From Chitinophaga sp. CB10 (GTDB lineage: Bacteria > Bacteroidota > Bacteroidia > Chitinophagales > Chitinophagaceae): 64,000 nucleotides of DNA. Made by a program: the position numbers and the translations under genes. Positions 33,997 to 43,265 of the stretch are shown piece by piece. How positions within the stretch are numbered: position 1 is the stretch's first letter; each line of letters opens with the position of its first letter. The notes under the pieces are model-generated. The model did no database searches, was not told the origin of the DNA, and was given only the letters and a program-made list of their open reading frames with translations. The DNA is taken from NCBI GenBank assembly GCA_001870995.2, contig MLAV02000007.1, positions 243,489-307,488 on the forward strand, in the 5' to 3' direction.

Positions 33997-36507
33997 TTAC
34001 TGCTGCACAAATATCTTTACCGCACTGTGCGCTCCGCTGGCGTGCAAATCCAGGAAATATACGCCTACCGGCAACTCCGGCACATCCAGCGCCAGCTGCT
34101 GCCTGCCTTTGCGCAGTTGCTGCCGGTACACTTTCACGGGTTGCCGTTGCAAATTATATAGCACCAGGATGGCAGCTGCCTCCTGCTTCGCTTCAATATT
34201 CACCCGCATGTTTTTAGCCACCGGGTTTGGCGCAATCGTCATCATGACAGCGGATGCCGCTTTTTGTTTAGCGGCGGAAAGCGGCGCTACCGGCGGTATC
34301 CAGCTGCGGCCATCCAAATGCCAGGCGGTATCGATATCAATTCCCAGGAAATCCAGGCAGCTCACCGCCATATCCACCTGCCGGGGCGTGTTGTTAAATA
34401 CGCCATAGGTAAACGTCGTATCAGGCGCGGGGGATTGCCAGTTGGCAACACCGGTTATCGCCGCATTGTTGCCGGCGTTTAGCCCGTCCAGCAGCGTATT
34501 GCCTCTGCCTTCGTGGCCCGGCCAGTAACCCACGAGGCTGGCATAGTCCGGATGGGAAGCCGTGATAGCTGTATTTTTCCAGCTGTTGATCACCGCTGCG
34601 CTCAATACTTTATTCCAGATACGGACATCCGAAATATTGCCCTGGAAGGCGTAACCATAGGCGAGGGTACCATCCTGCCCGATAGCGAACGGCAGTCCGG
34701 ACGCGATGCTTTTTTTCACCGCCGTCATAGGCGTGGCGCCCGTCTGCACGCCGTCTACATAGGTAGTAAGGTTACCGCTGCGACTCACCGTAAACGCCAG
34801 GTGATGCCAGGTGTTGGTCCCCAGCGCGCCGCCATTCAGGTCTACCCTGCCGGAACCATCTCCTATATTGACTTTCCAGCCGCTGGACGTCAGCGCCATC
34901 ACGTAACCTTTGTTGGTACCGCTGGCCCAGTTCTTATCTGAAAGTATCGCCGGATCGCCGGACCAGTTGGCGATTTTCACTTTACATTCCATCGTGAAAT
35001 CGCTGTTATCAAACTGGTAGTTGAGCGCGTTTAACGGCCTCGCATACGCCGCACTGAAGTTCAGCGCTGCCGGCTGGGCTACCGCGCCTTGCCATACAGG
35101 CGTACCCGTTATCGTGCCGTTGCTGCCGCCTTTTGCATTTACCCAGGTGGCGCCGCTGCCCTCGTCCCCTTTGAAATAGGTGAGCAGGTTGGCGTAGGAA
35201 GGATGAGCGGCGGTCACAGGTTGCGACATCCAGGTGATCAGCTCCGGCTCTGGCAGCGCTTTATTCCAGATCCGTACTTCCGCGATGCTGCCGTTAGGGT
35301 GATAGCCATAGGCAAGCGTACCGTCCTGCCCTATGCCTAAAGGCAGGCCACTGCTGACATCCCCGATGGCGGTCATAGGCTTGCTGCTAATCAGCGTGCC
35401 ATCTTCGTACATGCTGATATTGCCATTCCGTTTGCAGACGATGGCCAGGTGATGCCAGCGGCCATCGGCAATGATGTTGCCGTTCATATCTACCCGGTGC
35501 GCGCCGTCTCCCACGTTCACTTTCCAGGAGTTGCCGTTTACGGCAGATAATACAAAGCCTTTGTTGAGGCCATTGGCCCAATTCTTATTGGAGAGGATGG
35601 CCGGGTCGCCGGAGAAGCCCGGACTGAGCTTCACCCGGCACTCAATGGTGAAGTCTGTAGCTGCGCCAAAGTTATAAGGCGTGCCTGGCGCCTGTACAAA
35701 AGCGCCATTATCAAAAGAGAGATATTGGCCGCCCATGTTAAAGCTCACCACCTGCTTTGAAATTTGCGCAGGCGTAAAGCGGGCGTTGGAAAATACGGAG
35801 AAGATATTCCTCTCTTCGAAGGAGCTGCCGCCGTGGCCCGCCATGTTCCCGCCATGGTCCGTGGTAACGGCCACCAGCCAGTCCTCGTTGGCATAGTTGG
35901 GGCGGCTCTTCAGCGCCGTCAATATATTTTTGATATAGCCATCGGTTGTCTGTATGGCGTTAATATATTGGGAGACGTTAGGGCCGAAGCCGTAGGAATG
36001 TCCCGCATGATCAACATCGTCAAAGTCCACAAAAAGCACATCAGGATTATTGTTCGCGAGTTCCGCTACCGCGTTGTTTTTAACGTCCAGGTCCGTCGTT
36101 ACGTTGATTTCAGCGTCTACATTGTTGACGATATAGGTATTGATAGGCGCCCAATGCGCGACGGAAACCGTGCGCCGGGCGGGTGTCAGATTTTCCACCC
36201 TTTCCAGGAAGGATTTGTACACCGCATAGCTGGAACCGGAAAAGGAGTTATCCGCCACGCCGGTTTTATTGCGCCAGACGCCGGTGAGCATGGCGCTCCA
36301 ACCGACGGCGCTCCAGGTAGGCGTTTCCGTTAGTGCGTCGAAACTGTAGACGGAATTGGCGATCAGGGAGTCCAGCGTAGGCGCGTTGGCGGCGATCACC
36401 GCATCGTGGCGGCAGCCGTCGATGCCGAGTAGCAGGACTTTCCTGGTTTGTGAAAAGGATAATTGGGCGCAGAGCAGGCCCATGCTCAGGACGTAGATTT
36501 TTTTCAT
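33997..36507 (-). CDS. secreted alkaline-phosphatase-fold phosphodiesterase with two LamG-like domains and T9SS type-A tail
   Basis: 836 residues in four parts. A signal peptide (about 1-20, QLSFSQ). A type-I phosphodiesterase/nucleotide pyrophosphatase domain (about 22-265), with metal ligand D30 in LLGIDG, a nucleophile region TPTWS (64-68), VDFDDVDHAGH and TTDHGG. Two concanavalin-like/LamG domains (about 270-470 and 485-680), recognised by parallel blocks AILSNKNWANG and AILSDKNWASG and matching FAIGQDGTLAYGY repeats. A C-terminal T9SS type-A sorting domain beginning TIAPNPV and ending near the stop. Predicted to be exported by T9SS and held at the surface. The substrate is unknown; nucleotides or phosphodiester-linked glycans are possible. 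Confidence 0.9.
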   Translation of the reverse strand: MKKIYVLSMGLLCAQLSFSQTRKVLLLGIDGCRHDAVIAANAPTLDSLIANSVYSFDALTETPTWSAVGWSAMLTGVWRNKTGVADNSFSGSSYAVYKSFLERVENLTPARRTVSVAHWAPINTYIVNNVDAEINVTTDLDVKNNAVAELANNNPDVLFVDFDDVDHAGHSYGFGPNVSQYINAIQTTDGYIKNILTALKSRPNYANEDWLVAVTTDHGGNMAGHGGSSFEERNIFSVFSNARFTPAQISKQVVSFNMGGQYLSFDNGAFVQAPGTPYNFGAATDFTIECRVKLSPGFSGDPAILSNKNWANGLNKGFVLSAVNGNSWKVNVGDGAHRVDMNGNIIADGRWHHLAIVCKRNGNISMYEDGTLISSKPMTAIGDVSSGLPLGIGQDGTLAYGYHPNGSIAEVRIWNKALPEPELITWMSQPVTAAHPSYANLLTYFKGDEGSGATWVNAKGGSNGTITGTPVWQGAVAQPAALNFSAAYARPLNALNYQFDNSDFTMECKVKIANWSGDPAILSDKNWASGTNKGYVMALTSSGWKVNIGDGSGRVDLNGGALGTNTWHHLAFTVSRSGNLTTYVDGVQTGATPMTAVKKSIASGLPFAIGQDGTLAYGYAFQGNISDVRIWNKVLSAAVINSWKNTAITASHPDYASLVGYWPGHEGRGNTLLDGLNAGNNAAITGVANWQSPAPDTTFTYGVFNNTPRQVDMAVSCLDFLGIDIDTAWHLDGRSWIPPVAPLSAAKQKAASAVMMTIAPNPVAKNMRVNIEAKQEAAAILVLYNLQRQPVKVYRQQLRKGRQQLALDVPELPVGVYFLDLHASGAHSAVKIFVQQ

Positions 36508-36567
36508 TGCTCGTAGGGTTTAATTAACAGACCCTACTAATATATATACAAAAGTTTAGAAAAACTA

Positions 36568-36608
36568 AACCCTTTTTCCTGTTGGAAATTTGAACAGGAA
36601 AAAGGGTT
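36568..36608. terminator. 16-bp perfect inverted repeat
   Basis: The arms at 36568-36583 and 36593-36608 pair perfectly around a 9-nt loop. On the minus strand the stem is followed by TAGTTTTTC, fitting a terminator for the beta-barrel gene upstream. Confidence 0.65.
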
Positions 36609-36647
36609 GAGCATGAAATCATTAGCGGTTTGGATGCTGAACCGGTT

Positions 36648-36773
36648 TTATTACAGGAACCAGGCAACCCCTGCATAATGGCATCAATGGACACTAGTAC
36701 AGGGCAACTCCCGCCTTATTATAGTAACCAGGCAACGCCTGCATAATGGCATCAATGGACACAAAAACAGGGC
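36648..36773. repeat. two 58-bp direct repeats
   Basis: Copies at 36648-36705 and 36716-36773 differ at only a few positions and share a long identical core containing GCATAATGGCATCAATGG. They are separated by 10 bp. They lie between the barrel-protein stop and its hairpin, in no open frame. Function unknown. Confidence 0.85.
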
Positions 36774-36784
36774 CCCCCCCCCCC
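36773..36784. repeat. poly-C tract (12 bp)
   Basis: Twelve consecutive C on the plus strand (G on the minus strand), directly after the stop codon of the minus-strand barrel gene. A homopolymer of this length is prone to slippage and to sequencing error. Confidence 0.85.
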
Positions 36785-37810
36785 TTACAACCTGAACTTC
36801 AGCCCTGCGTTAAAGCCCATACCGCCGATATTGATATATGACTTCAAATCGTTGGCCGGCGCATTATCATTCTTATAGTAAGTTTTAGTTCCCTGCTTCC
36901 TCACTTCGGTATTGGAGTTTTTGTCGAGCGTGGTAACGTAGTCCGTATTTCTTTCCGCCACGCTGAGGTCATTGAGGCCACGGGTACTCAGCACCTGCAA
37001 TGCAGCGCCGGTGCTGCCATTGATGGCAGTATTGGTTTCTTCGTATTTGGTGACTTCCTTGCTTTTACTTTTCACCGGTACGTTGCGGTATTCGGTTTCC
37101 ACGAAGACGTCTATCCGCGGGGATACATTGATGCTCACACCCAGGGCGCCCTGCATACCGATGGTCACATTGGGCTTAACTTCTTCCTGGCGGTGGATCA
37201 CTGTTTTCACCATGGTGCCCGGAGGCAGCGGCAGGCCGGCAGGCGGATTGGATATCTGCAGCGCGTCTGTTTCGATGTACAGGCGTCCCCAGAGCGGCAG
37301 CACAACGCCAAACCTTACATAGGGATTTACTTTTTCCAGTCCGGGACTGAATACAAAGCTCGGCGCAAAGTCAACAGCGTTTACATGTCCCCGTGAGGTG
37401 ATACTACCCAGCACCTGCCCGGAGCCTACGACGGTAGTCAGGCTGCGTGTCATCAGGTTTTTAGAGCTGTGAAAGTAGTTGAAGGTTCCTTCGATGGCGA
37501 TGTACCTGTTGATGTTATAACCGACGCTTAAGCCGCCCCGTACGCCTTGCCCGTAGGAGCCTGTCAGCACTTTCCTGCTGATGGTATCCAGCGGATTGGG
37601 ATTGGCAGGATTATACTGTGTGTGGAGGTCCTGCGGCGGGTATGGGCCCACATTGGGAAACTGACCGGGCGTAATGCTGAAGAAATAACCACCGCCTACT
37701 TTGAGATAAAATTTTGAATGCGGGGCGCGGGAAGATCTGTCCTGCGCATAAAGGGTACTGGAAACAGCCAGCAAGAGGGCTATTGCTGATAACAGGATGG
37801 GTCGCTTCAT
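36785..37810 (-). CDS. outer-membrane beta-barrel protein, unknown role
   Basis: About 341 residues. A signal peptide (ALLLAVSSTLYAQ) and repeated amphipathic strands end in GGMGFNAGLKFRL, the aromatic/hydrophobic C-terminal signal of an outer-membrane barrel. Strand-like blocks such as GGLSVGYNINRYIAIEGTF fit the general OmpW/OmpA-like beta-barrel fold. The ATG at 37816 (MFM) and 37810 (MKRP) are both possible; the second gives a standard signal peptide. Specific function not recognised. The G12 tract follows its stop. Confidence 0.8.
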   Translation of the reverse strand: MKRPILLSAIALLLAVSSTLYAQDRSSRAPHSKFYLKVGGGYFFSITPGQFPNVGPYPPQDLHTQYNPANPNPLDTISRKVLTGSYGQGVRGGLSVGYNINRYIAIEGTFNYFHSSKNLMTRSLTTVVGSGQVLGSITSRGHVNAVDFAPSFVFSPGLEKVNPYVRFGVVLPLWGRLYIETDALQISNPPAGLPLPPGTMVKTVIHRQEEVKPNVTIGMQGALGVSINVSPRIDVFVETEYRNVPVKSKSKEVTKYEETNTAINGSTGAALQVLSTRGLNDLSVAERNTDYVTTLDKNSNTEVRKQGTKTYYKNDNAPANDLKSYINIGGMGFNAGLKFRL

Positions 37811-37917
37811 AAACATGGTTTTGGTGATGTGTTACTGACTGTAACTTTCTTACAGCCTATTGAAAGTTAATCAATTGTTAGCACATAACAAGCGACCGAT
37901 CCTGATAATTTGGCGGA

Positions 37918-39099
37918 TTAAAACGCTTCAGCCAGAGAGAGATAGAAACCGCTCTGCCGACCTTCGCCTGGGCGCTTCTCTCCCACGGCATAGTCTAAAC
38001 GAATGGTGAGTTTGGAGCTTTCGTCATAGAACCAGCGGATACCGCCACCGTAGCTGGGCTTGAAGCCATCGAAATGGAAGTCCTTATTGCGGTACACGGC
38101 GCCCGTGCCGGCAAATGCCGCCAGGGCGAATTTAGGATGCAGGTCTACAAACCATATTTTGATACGGATCTTCGGGTCCACCAGGTAGCGGTATTCCGTT
38201 TGCAGGGCCAGGTAGTTCTGATCCCGGTAACGGCCGGTATAGTAGCCGCGCATGATCAGGTCGTTCCCCATTTCAGGCAGCTGGTAGAAGGGTATCTGGC
38301 CGCCCTGGATGGTGTTGAAATAACCGTTGAAGCCAATAGTGCTTTTTTTCCCGAAGGAGAAAAACTGGGCGCCCTGCGCTTCTATGCGTGTCAGCTCTTC
38401 GGAGCTGAGGAATTTAGGCGCGAAGGAAACGTTGAGTTTCAGCCAGGTGCCTGTGCGGGTATAGTTTTGGTTATCGCGGTTGTCGAATATCCCCGTGAGC
38501 CCGAGGAATGTCACATGTCCGCCGGTTTTACCGGTGAGTGACATGGATTCATATATCCCTTTATGATCCTCGCTGCTGTAGGAATCGTTCTGGTATAACG
38601 CCGTTGCCCCTACGTAAAAATTACCGCTGATGCGGCGTTCAGCTTCTACCTGAAACTTATAACGCCTGTTATTCAGGAGGGATTTATCGGAAGCGTGGGT
38701 CGTATCTCCCAGGCCATAGAAGTACATGGGAAAATCGTGGTACCGGAAATTGCTTTTAAAATGCCAGCGGTTCGCCCTGGTCCAGATATTCGTTTTCAGG
38801 TCGATCTTGTACTGATTTTCCGTGGTGATGGAGGGGATCAGGTTGATCGTAGAATTCCTCGTCAGGGGATGCGGATCCCTGTTATCCGTATAAAACGAAT
38901 ACAGCATCGCCGCTCCTATTTCCAGCCCTTTTTCCTGGGAATAGCCCAATACGGGCAATGGAAAGAAACTACGTTTACGCAATACCGTATCCTGGGTACC
39001 GAACAACGGGCGCTCCCGTTTTGCAACAGAGTCCTGTTGCGCATTTGCACTGATTACCGTTCCTGTCAATATAGCCGCAGCAAAAATTCTTCTGAACAT
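37918..39099 (-). CDS. BamA/TamA (Omp85, surface-antigen D15) family outer-membrane barrel protein
   Basis: 393 residues from ATG 39099. A signal peptide (about 1-20, ISANAQ) is followed by a barrel without obvious POTRA domains. The family block RGYYTGRYRDQNYLALQTEYRY and the terminal pattern LRLDYAVGEKRPGEGRQSGFYLSLAEAF match the D15 domain. Much shorter than BamA (about 800), so it is a POTRA-less barrel of unknown role. A TAnnTTTG element (TACATTTG, 39106-39113) lies only 7 bp before the ATG, which would give a nearly leaderless mRNA. Confidence 0.85.
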   Translation of the reverse strand: MFRRIFAAAILTGTVISANAQQDSVAKRERPLFGTQDTVLRKRSFFPLPVLGYSQEKGLEIGAAMLYSFYTDNRDPHPLTRNSTINLIPSITTENQYKIDLKTNIWTRANRWHFKSNFRYHDFPMYFYGLGDTTHASDKSLLNNRRYKFQVEAERRISGNFYVGATALYQNDSYSSEDHKGIYESMSLTGKTGGHVTFLGLTGIFDNRDNQNYTRTGTWLKLNVSFAPKFLSSEELTRIEAQGAQFFSFGKKSTIGFNGYFNTIQGGQIPFYQLPEMGNDLIMRGYYTGRYRDQNYLALQTEYRYLVDPKIRIKIWFVDLHPKFALAAFAGTGAVYRNKDFHFDGFKPSYGGGIRWFYDESSKLTIRLDYAVGEKRPGEGRQSGFYLSLAEAF

Positions 39100-39153
39100 A
39101 GTTTGCAAATGTAACGGGAATTCGAAACATGCAGCATATTGAATGGCAGGTTT

Positions 39154-40380
39154 TTAGGAAGACGCCGGCGCATGCGTTTTCTTAAACGACACGATGGCCA
39201 GTATGATACTGGGCACCAGCAATAAAGCGCCCGTCAGGAACGGCGCGCCGGGGAAGTAAACCGGGGCGCTGGCCTTGGTGAAAAAGGTAAATATGCTCGT
39301 CATCATCAATGGGCCGAAAATCATCGTCAGGCTGACCAGGGACGTCATAGCCCCCTGTAATTCGCCCTGCTCCGTTGCAGGAACCTGGTTGCTCATGATC
39401 CCCTGCAGAGCGGGTCCGCAGATACCGCCGAGGCAGTAGGGCACCAGGTACACAAACATCTGCCACCCCTTACCTGCAAAGGCAAACAAGGCCATGCCAA
39501 TGGCGTACAACGCCAGCCCTACGATCACCGCCCGCTTCGCGCCCATCTTTGGAATGATGATGCGGATAAGGCCGCCCTGCACCAGGGCTACCATGAGCCC
39601 TACGAACATGAGAGAATAGCCCACCCATTGCTCCGTCCATTTGAATTTTTCCATGGTGAAAAACGACCAGGTAGACTGAACAGCAAAGTTGGCTACATAG
39701 ATGAGCAGCAGGGAGAGGATCAGGCCGGAGATCACCGGGTATTTGCGCAGGTGCGTCAGCGCGCCGAAGGGATTGGCCCTTGACAGCTCGAACGGACGCC
39801 TGTTTTGCAGGGCTAACGATTCCGGCAGTACGAAGAGGCCGTATAAAAAGTTCAGGAAGGTTAAGCCGGCGGCTGCCAGGAAAGGCACCCGGGGCCCCCA
39901 GTGGCTGAGCGCCCCGCCCAGGCCCGGGCCTATGATAAAACCGAGGCCAAAGGCCACGCCGATCATACCGAAATTCTGGGCCCGCTTATCCGGGGTACTG
40001 ATATCTGCAATATAGGCTGCGCCGGTACTCATACTCGCGCCGGTTACGCCGGCCAGTATCCTGCCTACAAAAAGCAGGGCGATGTTGGGCGCCCAGGCCA
40101 GGAAGATGTAATCCAGGCAGAAGGCGGCCAGGCAGGAGAGCAACACCGGCCTGCGGCCGTAAGCGTCGCTGAGTCCGCCGATGACCGGCGCCATGAAAAA
40201 CTGGGTAATCGCATAGGCAAAAGTAAGCCAGCCGGACCACCAGGAGGCGCCGCTGAGGCCTTCCCCGGTAAGGTTTTCAATCAACTTGGGCATCACCGGG
40301 ATGATAATACCAAATCCAATAACGTCGATCAGCAGGGTAACGAAGATGAAGCCCAATGCCGCACTTTTCTTAACAGCCAT
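39154..40380 (-). CDS. MFS transporter, TetA-like drug:H+ antiporter group
   Basis: 408 residues and 12 predicted membrane helices. Motif A is GGLSDAYGRRPVLL (about 68-81) and the motif-C-like stretch GVAFGLGFIIGPGLGG lies about 144-160. The N-terminus LGFIFVTLLIDVIGFGIIIPVMP is close to the Tet(A)/TCR group. Predicted to export a small molecule; a role in tetracycline resistance cannot be assumed. No TetR-type regulator is adjacent. Confidence 0.92.
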   Translation of the reverse strand: MAVKKSAALGFIFVTLLIDVIGFGIIIPVMPKLIENLTGEGLSGASWWSGWLTFAYAITQFFMAPVIGGLSDAYGRRPVLLSCLAAFCLDYIFLAWAPNIALLFVGRILAGVTGASMSTGAAYIADISTPDKRAQNFGMIGVAFGLGFIIGPGLGGALSHWGPRVPFLAAAGLTFLNFLYGLFVLPESLALQNRRPFELSRANPFGALTHLRKYPVISGLILSLLLIYVANFAVQSTWSFFTMEKFKWTEQWVGYSLMFVGLMVALVQGGLIRIIIPKMGAKRAVIVGLALYAIGMALFAFAGKGWQMFVYLVPYCLGGICGPALQGIMSNQVPATEQGELQGAMTSLVSLTMIFGPLMMTSIFTFFTKASAPVYFPGAPFLTGALLLVPSIILAIVSFKKTHAPASS

Positions 40381-40571
40381 GTGCAGGACAAATTTTTTGC
40401 AAAATACAAATGGAATTGTATATCAATGTATCATGTCAAAAAAAATATTAACGGGGTCCGCCCCGGCGGAAATCCGTTTTGTTTGATCACGTATTATGAT
40501 TATTTTTATCTCAATTTCATGTGGGACGCGCCCCAAACCGGTCCACCATCTGCCAACATTAATCTCTTGCT

Positions 40572-42590
40572 ATGCTACCGGCCAATCCTTTGAAAAGATG
40601 CCTTCTGATCCCTCTGTACGTACTGTTACTGACACCTGCCGCCTATTCGCAGTCAACCCCGACAGATTCATTGGAAACTGCCCTGCATCAACATCCGGAG
40701 CCGGACGAGGGCCGGGCCGATTTGCTCAATACCACCAGCAGGAGTTATTTCACAAAGAACCCCGTAATAGCTGAAAAGTACGCCAAAGAGGCATTTGCCA
40801 TCAGCCTGCGGCTGAATTATACCAAGGGAAAAATATGGGCCCAGCGCAACCTGGCGCTGGTAGAAAATACCCGGGGCAACCTGGACAAGCAGATGCAGCT
40901 CACCCTCAGCTCCCTCAAGCTGGCGGAAACGATGAACGACGAGCATACCCTCAGTATCCTGTACAATGACATGGGCAACATTTTCACGGAGCAGAACAGC
41001 CCGCGGGACGCGTTGGTGTACCTGCACAAATCACTCGTCATCAAAAAGCAGTTACGGGAAGCCCCTGAAATCAGTAAAACCCTCAATAACATCGGATCTG
41101 CATACCTGTCCTTGCACATACTGGATTCCGCCCTACTCTACCTGCGCGAGGCGGAAGACATCAAGATATCTCTCAACGATCAGCGCGGCCTGGCGTACAC
41201 ATACGAGAACCTCGGCCTCGTAGCGATGCTGCAGCAACGGTTTGCAGATGCGCTGCGGTATCATGAGCTCTCCTCTGCCTGCTACCACCAGGCCGATAAC
41301 CAGCTGGGTATTGTAAAGTCCAGCCTGAACCTGGCGGAAGTGCAAACCTTCATGGGCAACTATGCCGATGCGGAAAAGAACCTCGCCCATGCCTACGAGG
41401 TAAACAGTAAGCTGAAGAATGTGAAGAACGATATGATCTATTACAAGATCAGGTATGAGCTGGATAGCGCCCGGAAGGACTACCAGGCGGCGTTCCATCA
41501 CTTCAAGGCGTTTACGGACCGGAATATGGCCTTCTTCAACCTGGAGAAGAGCCGCCAGATATCCCGTTCGCAGGAAAAATATGAAGCGGAAAAGAAGCAA
41601 AAGGAAAACGAGCTGTTGAAGAGGGAGCAGCAGATACACCTGGCCACCATACAGCAACAGCGCATCCTGGTATTATCCGCCTCGCTGCTGTTTGTGATCC
41701 TGCTCATTATTACGTTTATACTGTACCGTATGTACAAGCGCCAGCAGGTGCTGACCAAAGCGCTGAACAGTAAGAACCAGGAAGTATCGCTGCAGAACCA
41801 TATCATCCTGGAGCAGAACACGACGCTGGAAAGTTTGAACCAGGTGAAGGATAAGATATTTTCTGTGATCAGTCACGACCTGCGCTCGCCCCTCGCCATC
41901 CTGGAAGGATTGCTGTTTTTGCTGAAGGATGAAAAGATAGACCCGGAGCAGTTCCGCTACTATACCGATGAGTTGTGGCGGGATGTAAAGAACACCGCCT
42001 ACATGATGGACAACATGCTGCAATGGGCCAGCAACCAGATGAAAGGCATTGGCGTGAAGGCGGACGATTTTGACCTGACGCTGCTGCTGAACCAGGAATT
42101 TGAGCTGTTACAAACGCTGGCAAGGCAAAAAGACGTATCCCTGCATCATGAAATAAACGGGGCTGTGCTGGTATATGCCGATCCGGAGATGATCCGCATG
42201 GTGCTGCGCAACCTGATCAACAACGCTATTAAATTCACGCCGGGCGGGGGCCGCATTACGGTGAGCGCCCGGATTGATAAAACCTCCGTGGAGGTGATGG
42301 TCCGCGATAACGGCACCGGCATTCCCCTCGAAAACCAGCACCGGATTTTCTCCAATATCTACTACTCTACCAATGGTACCCGCAACGAAAAAGGCTGTGG
42401 GCTTGGCCTGCACCTCTCCAAAGATTTCGTGGAGCGCAACAACGGGCGCATCTGGTTCCACAGCACGCCTGGCAGCGGCAGCAGCTTTTCCTTTACCGTC
42501 CCGCTGTCGGAAGAAACCGAGGCTAACGTACGCGGGTACACGCTGATTTTGCAGAACGGGGGTTCGAACGGGATGAGCGTATTGCGGTAG
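40572..42590 (+). CDS. TPR-containing sensor histidine kinase
   Basis: 672 residues. A signal peptide (about 1-26, LTPAAYSQ), periplasmic tetratricopeptide repeats (about 50-300), a coiled coil (YEAEKKQKENELLKREQQ), one membrane helix (about 363-386), a second coiled coil, then the kinase core. The H-box is FSVISHDLRSPL with His435. The N-box is NLINNAIKFT, the G1 box DNGTGIP and the G2 box GCGLGLHLSKDF. It lacks a receiver domain. No response-regulator gene is adjacent, so its partner is elsewhere. Confidence 0.94.
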   Translation: MLPANPLKRCLLIPLYVLLLTPAAYSQSTPTDSLETALHQHPEPDEGRADLLNTTSRSYFTKNPVIAEKYAKEAFAISLRLNYTKGKIWAQRNLALVENTRGNLDKQMQLTLSSLKLAETMNDEHTLSILYNDMGNIFTEQNSPRDALVYLHKSLVIKKQLREAPEISKTLNNIGSAYLSLHILDSALLYLREAEDIKISLNDQRGLAYTYENLGLVAMLQQRFADALRYHELSSACYHQADNQLGIVKSSLNLAEVQTFMGNYADAEKNLAHAYEVNSKLKNVKNDMIYYKIRYELDSARKDYQAAFHHFKAFTDRNMAFFNLEKSRQISRSQEKYEAEKKQKENELLKREQQIHLATIQQQRILVLSASLLFVILLIITFILYRMYKRQQVLTKALNSKNQEVSLQNHIILEQNTTLESLNQVKDKIFSVISHDLRSPLAILEGLLFLLKDEKIDPEQFRYYTDELWRDVKNTAYMMDNMLQWASNQMKGIGVKADDFDLTLLLNQEFELLQTLARQKDVSLHHEINGAVLVYADPEMIRMVLRNLINNAIKFTPGGGRITVSARIDKTSVEVMVRDNGTGIPLENQHRIFSNIYYSTNGTRNEKGCGLGLHLSKDFVERNNGRIWFHSTPGSGSSFSFTVPLSEETEANVRGYTLILQNGGSNGMSVLR

Positions 42591-42641
42591 GCGTAAGCGC
42601 TGAGAGGCGTACCGCTTTTGTAAGTAATCCCACCACCTACA

Positions 42642-43103
42642 CTACAGCTCAAACGCCGTCGTATGCTTAATCTCCGTCATCACAAACGAACTATGCACCT
42701 GCGCGATATTCTCAATCGTAGCCAGTTTTTGCGTGATGAAATGCTGGTAGCTTTTCATATCGTCCACCACTACTTTCAACAGGTAATCATAGTTACCCGC
42801 CAGGTGAAAACATTCCATTACTTCGTCCAGCTTCATCACGGCCGCTTCAAATTTACGCAGCAGCGGCAGGGAATGCAGCTGCAGGGATACGTTGCAATAT
42901 GCCATCAGCGTCTTCCCTACCTTCTCCGGGTCCAGCAGGGTGACGTAGTTACGGATGATACCCAGTTTTTCGATTTTTTTGAGCCGCTCGTAGGTGGGCG
43001 TAACGCTAAGCCCTATACGATGCGCAATTTCCTTTGTATTTAGCTTGGCATCCTTTTGCAGCAATGTCAAAATTCGCTTGTCCGTATGATCGAGTGTATC
43101 CAT
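42642..43103 (-). CDS. Lrp/AsnC-family transcriptional regulator
   Basis: 153 residues from ATG 43103; the open frame extends upstream to 43208 but without conserved sequence. The N-terminal helix-turn-helix (LDHTDKRILTLLQKDAKL through IGLSVTPTYERLKKIEKLG) is followed by the RAM/AsnC ligand-binding domain (VMECFHLAGNYDYLLKVVVDD). It is divergent from the histidine decarboxylase gene over a 162-bp gap, which suggests amino-acid-responsive control of that gene. The link is inference. Confidence 0.93.
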   Translation of the reverse strand: MDTLDHTDKRILTLLQKDAKLNTKEIAHRIGLSVTPTYERLKKIEKLGIIRNYVTLLDPEKVGKTLMAYCNVSLQLHSLPLLRKFEAAVMKLDEVMECFHLAGNYDYLLKVVVDDMKSYQHFITQKLATIENIAQVHSSFVMTEIKHTTAFEL

Positions 43104-43265
43104 GGTAGTATGATTTTTCTGCGGACGGCATTTATATCTCCCCAAAAGAGAATAAAAAAACTGCCCGAAGGGCAAAAATAGTATTTTTTTACTACTTATT
43201 ATGTACATGTAGATATACAGCGTTATATAATACTACATTCGCAGTATCATACACCTGTAATTACC

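Noticed and set aside
36773..36784. Poly-C tract as a phase-variation switch of a coding frame
   Set aside because: It lies just after a stop codon, so length changes would not shift any reading frame; only an effect on transcription of the next gene remains possible.
39154..40380. Calling the MFS pump a tetracycline resistance gene
   Set aside because: It resembles the Tet(A) group, but this group includes many pumps with other substrates and no tetR is adjacent.
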